DNA of 64,000 nucleotides from NCBI RefSeq assembly GCF_013408985.1, contig NZ_JACBZT010000001.1:1550001-1614000 (forward strand), written 5' to 3'. The position numbers were made by a program, and so were the translations under genes. A model generated the notes under the pieces. That model searched no databases and had not been told where the DNA came from. It saw only the letters and a list, made by a program, of their open reading frames with translations. The stretch is from Petropleomorpha daqingensis (lineage in GTDB: Bacteria; Actinomycetota; Actinomycetes; Mycobacteriales; Geodermatophilaceae). Positions 49,667 to 58,703 of the stretch are shown one piece after another (the stretch's first letter is position 1; each line of letters starts with the position of its first letter).

Positions 49667-51699
49667 CGCAGGAACGCCGCCGCGACGCCGGAGTCCACCG
49701 GGATGTGCAGACCCGTCGTCCGGGTGAGCTCCCCGCCGGTGAGGGCGAGGACGGCGTCGGCCACGTGCTCGGGCAGCACCTCGCGCTTGAGCAGGGTGCG
49801 CTGGGCGTAGTACTGGCCGAGCTCCTCCTCGGGGACGCCGTAGACCGCGGCGCGCTGGGCGCCCCAGCCGCCGGCGAAGATCCCCGACCCGCGGACGACG
49901 CCGTCGGGGTTGATGCCGTTGACCCGGATCTGGTGCTCGCCGAGCTCGGCGGCCAGCAGCCGCACCTGGTGCGCCTGGTCGGCCTTGGTCGAGGAGTACG
50001 CGATGTTGCTCGTCCCGGCGAAGACGGAGTTCTTGCTGGAGATGTAGACGATGTCGCCGCCGAGACCCTGCTCGATCATGATCCGGGCCGCCTCGCGGGA
50101 GACCAGGAAGCTGCCCTTGGCCATGACGTCGTGCTGCAGGTCCCAGTCGGCCTCCGTCGTCTCCAGCAGGGGCTTGGAGATCGACAGGCCGGCGTTGTTG
50201 ACCACCAGGTCGACGCCGCCGAAGGCGAGCACCGCCTCGCGGAAGGCCGCGGCCACCGCCTCGGCGTCGCTCACGTCGGCCGCCACGCCGACGGCGACGT
50301 CGGTGCCACCGATCTCGGCGGCGGCGTCCCGGGCCTTGTGCAGGTCGAGGTCGGCGACGACGACGCAGGCGCCCTCGCGGGCCAGCCGCTGCGCGATGGC
50401 CTTGCCGATCCCGCTCGCCGCGCCGGTGACCAGGGCGACGCGGGTGGCCAGCGGCTTCGGCTTCGGCATCCGCTGGAGCTTGGCCTCCTCGAGCGCCCAG
50501 TACTCGATGCGGAACTTCTCGGCCTCGTCGATCGGCGCGTAGGTGCTGACCGCCTCGGCGCCGCGCATGACGTTGATGGCGTTGACGTAGAACTCGCCGG
50601 CCACACGGGCGGTCTGCTTGTCCTTGCCGAAGCTGAACATGCCGACCCCGGGCACCAGGACGATCGCCGGGTCCGCACCGCGCATCGCGGGGGAGTCCGG
50701 GGTGGCGTGCCGCTCGTAGTAGGCGGCGTACTCGGCGCGGTACTCCTCGTGCAGAGCGTGCAGCCGGGCCACGGCCTCGTCGAGCGGCGCCGTGGGCGGC
50801 AGGTCGAGGACCAGCGGGCGCACCTTCGTGCGCAGGAAGTGGTCGGGGCAGGACGTGCCCAGCGCCGCCAGCCGCGGGTGCTCGCTCGCGGCCAGGAACT
50901 CCAGGACGACGTCGGCGTCGGTGAAGTGGCCGACCTGCGGCTTGTCGGTGCCGGCCAGCCCGCGGATCACCGGCGCCAGGGCGGCCGCGCGGATCCGGCG
51001 CTCGGCCGGCGCCAGCGGCTCGAACCCGGGCAGCGGGGCGCCGAAGGGTTCGGCCTTCCCGCGCTCGGCGAGGAACCGCTCCGCCGTCCGGATGATCTCG
51101 AGGCTGTTGGCCTCGCACTCCTCGCTGGTCTGCCCCCACGCGGTGATGCCGTGGCCGCCCAGGATGCAGCCGATCGCCTGCGGGTTCTTCTCGGCGATCG
51201 CGGCGATGTCCAGGCCCAGCTGGAAGCCGGGACGGCGCCACGGCACCCAGACGACGCGTTCGCCGAAGCACTCGCGGGTGAGCTGCTCGCCGTCCTCGGC
51301 CGTGGCCAGGGCGATGCCGGAGTCGGGGTGCAGGTGGTCGACGTGCGGCGCGGTCACCAGGCCGTGCATCGCGGTGTCGATCGACGGGGCGGCGCCGCCG
51401 CGGCCGTGCAGGCAGTAGTCGAACGCGGCGACCATCTCGTCCTCGCGCTCGACGCCGGGGTAGACGTCGACGAGGGAGCGCAGCCGGTCCAGCCGCAGGA
51501 CGGCCAGGCCGCTCTCCGTCAGCGTGCCGAGGTCGCCGCCGGAGCCCTTGACCCAGACCAGCTCGACCGGCGTGCCGGTGACCGGGTCGGTCTCGGTGCC
51601 CTTGGCGGAGGTGTTGCCGCCGGCGTAGTTGGTGTTGCGCGGGTCGGCGCCGAGCCGGTTGGACCGGCCGATCAGCTCACTGACCACGGGGTTCGTCAC
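49663..51699 (-). CDS. rhaEW: Bifunctional rhamnulose-1-phosphate aldolase / lactaldehyde dehydrogenase
   Basis: A 678-residue fusion. The N-terminal 410 residues are a class II aldolase (LGADPRNTNYAGGNTSAKG, TAPHVDHLHPDSGIALA, CILGGHGITAWG metal-binding His). The C-terminal 255 residues are a short-chain dehydrogenase: RVALVTGAASGIGKAIA, LVVNNAGLSISKP, YISSKNSVFAG, and YSSTKADQAH with the catalytic Tyr and Lys. Known proteins of this fusion (RhaEW type) split L-rhamnulose-1-phosphate to DHAP and L-lactaldehyde and oxidise the latter to L-lactate. GTG 51699 follows the 42-base palindrome downstream of rhaI. Confidence 0.92.
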   Translation of the reverse strand: MTNPVVSELIGRSNRLGADPRNTNYAGGNTSAKGTETDPVTGTPVELVWVKGSGGDLGTLTESGLAVLRLDRLRSLVDVYPGVEREDEMVAAFDYCLHGRGGAAPSIDTAMHGLVTAPHVDHLHPDSGIALATAEDGEQLTRECFGERVVWVPWRRPGFQLGLDIAAIAEKNPQAIGCILGGHGITAWGQTSEECEANSLEIIRTAERFLAERGKAEPFGAPLPGFEPLAPAERRIRAAALAPVIRGLAGTDKPQVGHFTDADVVLEFLAASEHPRLAALGTSCPDHFLRTKVRPLVLDLPPTAPLDEAVARLHALHEEYRAEYAAYYERHATPDSPAMRGADPAIVLVPGVGMFSFGKDKQTARVAGEFYVNAINVMRGAEAVSTYAPIDEAEKFRIEYWALEEAKLQRMPKPKPLATRVALVTGAASGIGKAIAQRLAREGACVVVADLDLHKARDAAAEIGGTDVAVGVAADVSDAEAVAAAFREAVLAFGGVDLVVNNAGLSISKPLLETTEADWDLQHDVMAKGSFLVSREAARIMIEQGLGGDIVYISSKNSVFAGTSNIAYSSTKADQAHQVRLLAAELGEHQIRVNGINPDGVVRGSGIFAGGWGAQRAAVYGVPEEELGQYYAQRTLLKREVLPEHVADAVLALTGGELTRTTGLHIPVDSGVAAAFLR

Positions 51700-51730
51700 G
51701 GGAGCAGTTCCTTCGATCGTCGAGAAAGGT

Positions 51731-51772
51731 GGTTTCGCGCGCTTGACCGCGCGCGGTTAAGCGCGCGAAACC
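51731..51772. repeat. 42-base near-perfect palindrome, copy 2 (gene-end hairpin)
   Basis: Identical base for base to 15759-15800, again starting GGTTTCGCGCGCTTG, and again just past the stop of a leftward gene, here six bases after rhaI. The only asymmetric base is in the same strand orientation in both copies. Confidence 0.85.
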
Positions 51773-51778
51773 GCGGGA

Positions 51779-52948
51779 TCAGGCGCCCCAGCCGGCCTGC
51801 TGGCCGCCGACGCGCTCGCGGGCGATGCGCTCCTGGTAGCCGGAGCGGGCGTAGGCGGCGTACGGGTCGGGCTCGAGGCCCTTCGACTCGCGCAGCTCGG
51901 CCAGCAACGGCCGGACGTCGGTGTTGTAGGCGTCCATCAGGACGCCGTTCGCGGCCAGCACGTCACCGGACCGCTGGGCCTCGCGCAGCGCTTCGCGGTC
52001 GACCAGCAGCGCCTTCGCGGTCGCCTCCTGGACGTTCTGCACCGAGCGGATCTGGCCGGGGATCTTCGGCTCGATGTTGTGGCACTGGTCGAGCATGAAG
52101 TTGACGCCGGAGTCCGGGCGCAGCGCGTCGGCGGCCACGATCTCGTTCATGATCCGGAACAGCTGGAACGGGTCCGCGGACCCGACGATGAGGTCGTCGT
52201 CGGCGTAGTTGCGGGAGTTGAAGTCGAAGGCGCCCAGCCGGCCGGCCCGCAGCAGCTGCATGACGATGAACTCGATGTTCGTCCCGGGCGCGTGGTGGCC
52301 GGTGTCGAGCACGACCTGCGCCCGCTCGCCGAGCGCGAGGCAGTGCAGCAGCGAGGTGCCCCAGTCGGGGATGTCCATCGCGTAGAAGTACGGCTCGAAG
52401 AACTTGTACTCGATGAGCAGCCGGTGCTCGGGGTCCAGCAGCGCGTAGATCTGCTGCAGCGAGTCGGCGAGCCGGTCCTGGCGGGCGCGCAGGTCGTCCT
52501 GGCCCGGGTAGTTGGTGCCGTCGGGCAGCCAGAGCTTGAGGGCGGTCGACCCGGTCTGCCGCATGACCTCCACGCACTGCGCGTGGTGGGCGATCGCCTT
52601 GGCGCGCACCCGCTGGTCGGGGTGGGTCAGCGAGCCGAGCCGGTAGTCGTCGTCCTGGAACAGGTTGGAGTTGATCCCGCCGATCTGCACGCCCAGGTCA
52701 GCCGCGTGCGCGGCGAGCTTGCCGTAGTCCTCGACGAGGTCCCACGGGATGTGCAGCGAGACCCGCGGCGCGACCCCCGTGTAGCGGTGCACCTGGGCGG
52801 CGTCCTCGAGCTTCTCGAACGGATCGCGCGCCACACCGGGCTGGCCGAACACCTTGAAGCGGGTGCCGGAGTTGCCGAACGCCCAGGAGGGCAGCTCGAT
52901 CGTCTGCGCGGCCAGGGCCTCGAGGGCGCGGGCACGGAGGTCGGTCAC
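51779..52948 (-). CDS. rhaI: L-rhamnose isomerase
   Basis: A 389-residue TIM-barrel isomerase of the RhaI (Pseudomonas/Streptomyces-type) group. Key segments are SLHIPWDLVEDYGKLAAHAAD, GINSNLFQDDDYRLGSLTHPD, LKLWLPDGTNYPGQDD, LIEYKFFEPYFYAMDIPDWG (metal-ligand Glu), VLDTGHHAPGTNIEFIVMQLL (Asp and His ligands) and FDFNSRNYADDDL. It converts L-rhamnose to L-rhamnulose. GTG 52948 is chosen because similarity begins at once. First gene of the leftward rhamnose operon, divergent from the LacI regulator. Confidence 0.92.
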   Translation of the reverse strand: MTDLRARALEALAAQTIELPSWAFGNSGTRFKVFGQPGVARDPFEKLEDAAQVHRYTGVAPRVSLHIPWDLVEDYGKLAAHAADLGVQIGGINSNLFQDDDYRLGSLTHPDQRVRAKAIAHHAQCVEVMRQTGSTALKLWLPDGTNYPGQDDLRARQDRLADSLQQIYALLDPEHRLLIEYKFFEPYFYAMDIPDWGTSLLHCLALGERAQVVLDTGHHAPGTNIEFIVMQLLRAGRLGAFDFNSRNYADDDLIVGSADPFQLFRIMNEIVAADALRPDSGVNFMLDQCHNIEPKIPGQIRSVQNVQEATAKALLVDREALREAQRSGDVLAANGVLMDAYNTDVRPLLAELRESKGLEPDPYAAYARSGYQERIARERVGGQQAGWGA

Positions 52949-52979
52949 GGGTCTCTCCGATCGGAGCGAGCAAGTGCTG

Positions 52980-52991
52980 TGAAACGTTTCA
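52980..52991. promoter_or_regulatory. LacI-family operator TGAAACGTTTCA
   Basis: A perfect 12-bp palindrome of the LacI/GalR class, 32 bases upstream of the rhaI start in the divergent region with the LacI-family gene. Position fits repression of the rhamnose operon, relieved by a rhamnose-derived inducer. Confidence 0.8.
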
Positions 52992-53106
52992 GGAAATGAT
53001 GGCGCAGACCCTAAGGAACCTGCTAGGAATGTGTCAACCACTGCGCCACGATCCTCTCGGGAACGGCGTCCGCTTCCGTCGTTGAGACGGTTCACCAGGA
53101 GGTCCG

Positions 53107-54150
53107 CTGACCGCCAGCATCCGCGACGTCGCCCTGCGGGCCGGGGTGTCGGTCGGCACCGTGAGCAACGTCCTCAACCGGCCCGAGGTGGTCAGCCCGC
53201 CCACCCGCGAGCGCGTGCTCGCCGCGATCGACGCGTTGGGCTTCGTGCGCAACGAGTCGGCCCGTCACCTGCGCGCGGGCTCCAGCCGCACGGTCGGCCT
53301 CGTCGTCCTCGACATCGCCAACCCGTTCTTCACCGACGTCGCCCGCGGGGTCGAGGACGTCCTCAACGAGCAGGGCCTGGCGCTGATCCTGTGCAACGCC
53401 GACGACCGCCCCGAGAAGGAGGCGGCCTACCTGGCGGTGCTGGCCGAGCAGCGGGTGCAGGGCGTGATCATCACGCCCACCGCCCAGCTGTCCCCGCACC
53501 TCGACGCGATCCGGCAGCGCGGCGTCCCCGTCGTCCTGCTCGACCGCCGGGCACCCGGTCCCGACCAGTGCTCGGTCGCCGTCGACGACGTCGTCGGCGG
53601 TCAGCTGGCCGCCGAGCACCTGCTGGAGCGCGGGCACGAGCGGATCGCGTTCATCGGCGGCCCGTCCGGGCTGCCGCAGGTGCAGGAACGGCACGCCGGC
53701 GTGGAGCGCGCCGTCCGCCGGCGGTTCGGGTCCGACGAGCCGCTGACCGTGTTCTCCCCGGAGACGCTCACCGTGCTCGGCGGTCGCGAGGCCGGCGCGC
53801 AGATCGTCGGGATGTCCGAGTCGCGGCGGCCGACGGCGGCGGTCTGCGCCAACGACCTGATCGCGCTGGGCCTGCTGCAGGAGATGGTCCGGCACGGGGT
53901 GCGGGTCCCGGACGACTTCGCGATCGTGGGCTACGACGACATCGACTTCGCCGGCGCGGCCGCCGTTCCGCTCACCTCGGTGCGCAAGCCGCGCCAGGAG
54001 CTCGGCCGCCGGGCCGCCGAGCTGCTGATCGAGGAGGCCAACGCGCACGCGACGCACCTGCACCAGCAACTGGTCTACGAGCCGACGCTCGTCGTCCGGG
54101 AGTCCAGCATGGTCCGCCGCTCCGCGGCGGCCCGGAGAGGGAGCGCATGA
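53107..54150 (+). CDS. LacI-family regulator of rhamnose/lactate genes, CTG start
   Basis: A 347-residue regulator. The helix-turn-helix (SIRDVALRAGVSVGTVSNVLN) begins at residue 3, so the true start must be before GTG 53146. An in-frame TGA at 53083 and the absence of ATG, GTG or TTG leave CTG 53107, with AGGAGG at 53097-53102, as the only good start. The periplasmic-binding-like domain has VGLVVLDIANPFFTDVARGVED, GVIITPTAQLSP, HERIAFIGGPSGLPQV and IVGYDDIDFAGAAAVPLTSVR. It is coupled to lutA by a four-base overlap, and a matching LacI operator lies in front of rhaI. Confidence 0.87.
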   Translation: MTASIRDVALRAGVSVGTVSNVLNRPEVVSPPTRERVLAAIDALGFVRNESARHLRAGSSRTVGLVVLDIANPFFTDVARGVEDVLNEQGLALILCNADDRPEKEAAYLAVLAEQRVQGVIITPTAQLSPHLDAIRQRGVPVVLLDRRAPGPDQCSVAVDDVVGGQLAAEHLLERGHERIAFIGGPSGLPQVQERHAGVERAVRRRFGSDEPLTVFSPETLTVLGGREAGAQIVGMSESRRPTAAVCANDLIALGLLQEMVRHGVRVPDDFAIVGYDDIDFAGAAAVPLTSVRKPRQELGRRAAELLIEEANAHATHLHQQLVYEPTLVVRESSMVRRSAAARRGSA

Positions 54151-54920
54151 AGGTCGCGCTGTTCGCCACCTGCCTGGTGGACACCGTCGCACCGCAGGTG
54201 GCCCGCGCGACGGCGGTGCTGCTCGAGCGGCTGGGGCACGAGGTCGTCGTCCCGCCCGGCCAGGCGTGCTGCGGTCAGATGCACGTCAACACCGGCTACC
54301 GCCGCGAGGCGGTGCCGATCGTGGCCAACCACGTGCGCGCCTTCGCCGGTGCGGAGGCGGTCGTGGCGCCGTCCGGCTCGTGCGTCGCGTCCATCCACCA
54401 CCAGCAGGCCGACGTGCTGCGCCGGGGCGGCGAGACCGCCCTGGCCGACGAGGCCGCCGCGCTCGCCGAGCGGACCTACGAGCTCTCCCAGTTCCTCGTC
54501 GACGTCCTCGGGGTGACCGACGTCGGCGCCTACTACCCGCACCGCGTGACCTACCACCCGACCTGCCACTCGCTGCGGATGCTCCACGTCGGCGACCGAC
54601 CGGTGCGGCTGCTGCGGGCGGTCCGCGGCCTGGAGCTGGTCGAGCTGCCCGGCGCCGAGCAGTGCTGCGGCTTCGGCGGCACGTTCGCGGTCAAGAACGC
54701 CGACACCTCGACGGCGATGCTCACCGACAAGATGGCGAACATCCTCGGCACGCACGCCGAGGTCTGCACCGCCGGCGACGCGTCGTGCCTGATGCACATC
54801 GGCGGCGGGCTGTCGCGGCTGCGCTCGGGCACGCGCACCGTGCACCTCGCCGAGATCCTCGCCTCGACCGAAGAGGCGGTCTCCCCGCACCAGGCGACCC
54901 GGCCGGCGGTGCCGGCGTGA
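54147..54920 (+). CDS. lutA: L-lactate oxidation protein LutA
   Basis: A 257-residue protein with two CCG-type cysteine-rich motifs: PGQACCGQMHVNTGYRREA near residue 40 and GAEQCCGFGGTFAVK near 170, with further cysteines in TYHPTCHSLRM and GDASCLMH. This arrangement binds a 4Fe-4S or heterodisulfide-reductase-like cluster. With LutB and LutC it forms the non-flavin L-lactate dehydrogenase complex giving pyruvate. ATG 54147 overlaps the LacI stop. Confidence 0.9.
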   Translation: MKVALFATCLVDTVAPQVARATAVLLERLGHEVVVPPGQACCGQMHVNTGYRREAVPIVANHVRAFAGAEAVVAPSGSCVASIHHQQADVLRRGGETALADEAAALAERTYELSQFLVDVLGVTDVGAYYPHRVTYHPTCHSLRMLHVGDRPVRLLRAVRGLELVELPGAEQCCGFGGTFAVKNADTSTAMLTDKMANILGTHAEVCTAGDASCLMHIGGGLSRLRSGTRTVHLAEILASTEEAVSPHQATRPAVPA

Positions 54921-56374
54921 CCGTCTTCCTCGGCCTGCCCACCGCACCCCGTGGGGTCGGCAACCTCCGCGGCGACCAGCCGTTCCCCGACGCCGCCCGC
55001 ACCGCGCTGCGCGACGGGCAGCTGCGGGCCAACCTCGGCCACGCGACGAGCACGATCCGCGCGAAGCGGGCGGCCGTGGTCGGCGAGGTGCCCGACTGGG
55101 CGCAGCTGCGGGCAGCCGGCGCGGCGCTCAAGCGCGCGACCATGGCCCGGCTCGACGAGCACCTGCTCGCCCTCGAGGAGCAGGTCACCGCGCGCGGCGG
55201 CACCGTGCACTGGGCGCGCGACGCGAACGAGGCCAACGAGATCGTCACCCGCCTGGTCCGGGCCACCGGCAGCGACGAGGTGGTCAAGGTCAAGTCGATG
55301 GCCACCCAGGAGATCGGCCTCAACGAGGCGCTCGAGGCCGCCGGCATCGCCGCGCACGAGACCGACCTCGCCGAGCTGATCGTGCAGCTCGGGCACGACA
55401 AGCCCTCGCACATCCTGGTGCCGGCGATCCACAAGAACCGCGCGGAGATCCGCGAGATCTTCCTGCGCGAGATGCCGGCCGTGGACCCCGAGCTGACCGA
55501 CGAGCCGCGGCAGCTGGCCATGGCCGCCCGCGCGCACCTGCGGGAGCGGTTCCTGCGGGCGAGGGTCGCGATCAGCGGGGCGAACTTCGCCGTGGCCAAG
55601 ACCGGCACCCTCGCCGTCGTCGAGAGCGAGGGCAACGGGCGGATGTGCCTGACCCTGCCGGAGACGCTGATCACGGTCATGGGCATCGAGAAGCTCGTGC
55701 CCACCTGGCGCGACCTCGAGGTCTTCCTCCAACTGCTGCCGCGGAGCTCCACCGGCGAGCGGATGAACCCGTACACGTCGCTCTGGGCGGGGGTCACCCC
55801 CGGCGACGGGCCGCAGGAGTTCCACCTGGTCCTGCTGGACAACGGGCGGACGGCGACCCTCGCCGACGAGATCGGCCGCGAGGCGCTGCACTGCATCCGA
55901 TGCTCGGCCTGCCTCAACGTCTGCCCGGTCTACGAGCGCACCGGCGGGCACGCGTACGGCTCGGTCTACCCGGGGCCGATCGGGGCGGTGCTCTCGCCGC
56001 AGCTGACCGGGGTGGAGGACAACGCCTCCCTGCCGTACGCGTCGTCGCTGTGCGGGGCCTGCTACGAGGTCTGCCCGGTGGCCATCGACATCCCGTCGAT
56101 CCTCGTGCACCTGCGCGCCGAGCACGTCGAGGCCCAGGAGCGGACGACGGTCGAGGCCCTCGGCTTCCGCTGGCTGGCCAAGGCGATGTCGAACCCGCGG
56201 CTGTGGCACGCGGCGCAGAAGGCGGCCGGGCTGGGCCGGTTCCTCGCCCGCGGCAAGCCGACGATGCCCGCGGCGCTGCCGCCCCCGGCGTCGAAGTGGA
56301 CGCGCACCCGCGATCTGCCCACCCCGCCGAAGGAGACCTTCACCCAGGCCTGGCTGCGGGAGCACGGCGGATGA
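54917..56374 (+). CDS. lutB: Lactate utilization iron-sulfur protein LutB
   Basis: A 485-residue protein. The N-terminal LUD domain has KVKSMATQEIGLNEALEAAGI and KTGTLAVVESEGNGRM; two 4Fe-4S ferredoxin motifs follow, CIRCSACLNVCPVY (about residue 326) and CGACYEVCPVAID (about 379); the C-terminus is the DUF3390-type tail. It carries electrons in the LutABC complex. GTG 54917 overlaps the lutA stop and its own stop overlaps lutC, so the three genes are coupled. Confidence 0.93.
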   Translation: MTVFLGLPTAPRGVGNLRGDQPFPDAARTALRDGQLRANLGHATSTIRAKRAAVVGEVPDWAQLRAAGAALKRATMARLDEHLLALEEQVTARGGTVHWARDANEANEIVTRLVRATGSDEVVKVKSMATQEIGLNEALEAAGIAAHETDLAELIVQLGHDKPSHILVPAIHKNRAEIREIFLREMPAVDPELTDEPRQLAMAARAHLRERFLRARVAISGANFAVAKTGTLAVVESEGNGRMCLTLPETLITVMGIEKLVPTWRDLEVFLQLLPRSSTGERMNPYTSLWAGVTPGDGPQEFHLVLLDNGRTATLADEIGREALHCIRCSACLNVCPVYERTGGHAYGSVYPGPIGAVLSPQLTGVEDNASLPYASSLCGACYEVCPVAIDIPSILVHLRAEHVEAQERTTVEALGFRWLAKAMSNPRLWHAAQKAAGLGRFLARGKPTMPAALPPPASKWTRTRDLPTPPKETFTQAWLREHGG

Positions 56375-56994
56375 GCGCCCGCGACGAGGTGCTGGCCCGG
56401 ATCCGGACGGCGCTGGGCGACCGTCCGGCGGTGGCCGAGCTCGCCCGCGACTACCGGGTCCGCGACGACCGCCCGGCCGACGTCCTGCGCGAGGTGCTCG
56501 CCGACCGGCTCGAGGACTACCGGGCGCAGGTGCTGCGCTGCGCGCCGGACCGGATCGCCGAGGCGGTCAGCGCGGCGCTGGACGCCGGGCTGGGGGCCGG
56601 CTGGCGGCCGGCCGACGTCGTCGTTACCCCCGGTCTGCCGGGCCCCTGGCGTCCCGATGGGGTGACCGAGGACGACGGCCGCCCCGCGGTCGAGCTGGCC
56701 GGCTTCGCCGCCGCGGTCACCGGCGTCGCGGTCGCGATCGCCGAGACCGGCACGCTGGTGCTCGACGGCGCCGCCGAGAGCGGCCGGCGCGCGGTCTCCC
56801 TGCTGCCCGACTGCCTGGTCTGCGTGGTGACCTCCGACCAGGTCGTCGGGGGAGTGCCCGAGGGGCTCGCGCGGCTCGACCCGGTGCGACCGCTGACGAT
56901 GATCAGCGGTCCGTCGGCCACCAGCGACATCGAGCTCTCGCGGGTCGAGGGCGTGCACGGCCCCCGGACCCTCGTGGTGGTGCTGGCCGCCTAG
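56371..56994 (+). CDS. lutC: Lactate utilization protein LutC
   Basis: A 207-residue LUD-domain protein: SARDEVLARIRTALGDRP at the start, VAIAETGTLVLDGAAESGRRA and GPSATSDIELSRVEGVHGPRTL, the family signatures. It is the third subunit of the L-lactate-oxidising complex. The last codon CTAG shares four bases with the stop of the opposing LCP gene. Confidence 0.92.
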   Translation: MSARDEVLARIRTALGDRPAVAELARDYRVRDDRPADVLREVLADRLEDYRAQVLRCAPDRIAEAVSAALDAGLGAGWRPADVVVTPGLPGPWRPDGVTEDDGRPAVELAGFAAAVTGVAVAIAETGTLVLDGAAESGRRAVSLLPDCLVCVVTSDQVVGGVPEGLARLDPVRPLTMISGPSATSDIELSRVEGVHGPRTLVVVLAA

Positions 56995-58547
56995 CGGTGG
57001 CGGGTGGGCGGCTTGCCCTGGGCGAGCGCCTGCTGCGCCTGCTGCGGGTTGTAGGCGCACGCGTCGCCGACGTCGGTGACCGGCGAGCCCGACGGCGGCG
57101 GCGTCTCCCCGGCGGACCCCGAGGTGACCGGGGCCGTCGTCCCCGTGGTCGGCGCCGCGCTGCTGCTGGACGCGGGGGCGTCGGACGACAGCGCGGACTG
57201 CACGATCTGGCGCATCTGGTCGTAGTCCGGGTACGCCGGGTCGATCAGCGTGTTGTCGAAGACGACGCTGTGCACCTCGGCGTCCTTGACCTGGAACCCG
57301 AGGTCGACGAAGTCCGACAGCGCCGACTGCGGGATGTCGGTGCTGACCATGTCCTGCGTGGTCTCGGCGATCTGCTGGTACTTGCGCAGCACCGTCACCG
57401 GGTCGGCGGCCTGGACGATGGCGCCGATCGTGCAGCGCTGCCGCGCCATGCGGTCGTAGTCGGTGAGGCCGAACCGGCCGCGGGCGAACTGCAGCGCGTG
57501 GAAGCCGTCGAGGTGCTGGTGCGGCCCGGGGGCGATGTAGTCGTCGGGCAGCTGCCCGGTGCCCGGGTCACCGTTGATCGGCACCCAGTAGTTGACGTTG
57601 ACCGTGACGCCGCCGAGCGCGTCGACCAGCCGGCTGAAGCCCTCGAGGTTGACCAGCACGAAGTAGTCGATGTGCAGCCCGAGCGCCTGACCGACGCCGA
57701 GCTTGAGCCAGTCGGCGCCCTCGTCGTCGGTGGGGCCGAGGATGCCGGGGTGCTGCGCCGGGCCGTTGCGGTAGACGGCGTTGAGCAGTCCCTCGCTCTC
57801 GCTGCCGGCCTCGAAGCCGTTCGGGTAGAACTGCGCCATCGGGCTGCTCGGCGGGAAGGGCAGGTTCTCCAGGTTGCGGGGCAGGCTGAACAGCGTCGTG
57901 TCGCCGTTGTGGGTGTCGATGCTGGCCACGATCACCGTGTCGGTGCGCAGGCCGTCGCGGCCCGGACCGGAGTCACCGCCGAGCAGCAGCACGTTCACCC
58001 GGTCCTTGCCGGCGAACGGGTTGGGCTTGTCGTCGACGGTGGCCGACTGGTGGTCGGCGAAGACCCCGTTGATCAGGCCGCGCTGCGCGTCGGCCAGCCG
58101 CACCACCCAGTAGGCGGGCACGGCCACCGCGACCGCGAGCAGGACGACGAGCACCGTGCCGACGACGTGCTGCAGCGCGCGGGTCCCCCGGGGGGCGAGC
58201 ATCGTGTAGCCCGCGGCGATCACCGCGATCCAGAGCAGCGCGATCAAGGCCACGCCGCCGATCACCCAGAGCAACGAACTCGTGCTCACCGCGAGCTGGA
58301 CGGCGGCGTGCCGGCCGATCGTCGCGAGGTACAGGGCACCGCCGACCACCAGCAGGAACACCACCAGGGTCAGCGCGCCGAGCTTGCGCCGTCCGGCGGC
58401 GAAGAAGCCGGTCCCGGGGACGACGGCGCCGAGAACCGTGAGGCCGAGGGCCCCACCGAAGCTGTGGGCGGTCCGGCGCGAGCGGCGCGGCGGCCGGCGC
58501 GCACCACCGGATCCGGCGTCCGGCGGCGCCTCGAGGTCAGCGCTCAC
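56991..58547 (-). CDS. LytR-CpsA-Psr (LCP) family cell-wall ligase
   Basis: A 518-residue protein. Several N-terminal hydrophobic helices (residues about 30-150) lead to an external LCP domain: RVNVLLLGGDSGPGRDGLRTDTVIVASID, TLFSLPRNLENLPF, YFVLVNLEGFSRLVDALGGVTVNV and FARGRFGLTDYDRMARQRC with Arg and Asp residues that bind polyprenyl phosphate. The C-terminus is Ser/Pro-rich. LCP enzymes ligate arabinogalactan or teichoic-acid-like polymers to peptidoglycan. Unlike typical members it carries several TM helices instead of one. GTG 58547 is uncertain; other in-frame starts lie upstream. Confidence 0.85.
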   Translation of the reverse strand: MSADLEAPPDAGSGGARRPPRRSRRTAHSFGGALGLTVLGAVVPGTGFFAAGRRKLGALTLVVFLLVVGGALYLATIGRHAAVQLAVSTSSLLWVIGGVALIALLWIAVIAAGYTMLAPRGTRALQHVVGTVLVVLLAVAVAVPAYWVVRLADAQRGLINGVFADHQSATVDDKPNPFAGKDRVNVLLLGGDSGPGRDGLRTDTVIVASIDTHNGDTTLFSLPRNLENLPFPPSSPMAQFYPNGFEAGSESEGLLNAVYRNGPAQHPGILGPTDDEGADWLKLGVGQALGLHIDYFVLVNLEGFSRLVDALGGVTVNVNYWVPINGDPGTGQLPDDYIAPGPHQHLDGFHALQFARGRFGLTDYDRMARQRCTIGAIVQAADPVTVLRKYQQIAETTQDMVSTDIPQSALSDFVDLGFQVKDAEVHSVVFDNTLIDPAYPDYDQMRQIVQSALSSDAPASSSSAAPTTGTTAPVTSGSAGETPPPSGSPVTDVGDACAYNPQQAQQALAQGKPPTRHR

Positions 58548-58703
58548 GCGTTGTGCCCAGGCCTCTGCCGCTCGGTCATCCGGCCATGATCGCACCCCGA
58601 GCTGAACACAGCCTGTGATCGGGCCCCCGCGACAGGAAGGTCCACCCGCTGGTGGGTGAGCTGGGTCGCATCGGGGCACCAACCCTTGATGTCACCCGTT
58701 GGC

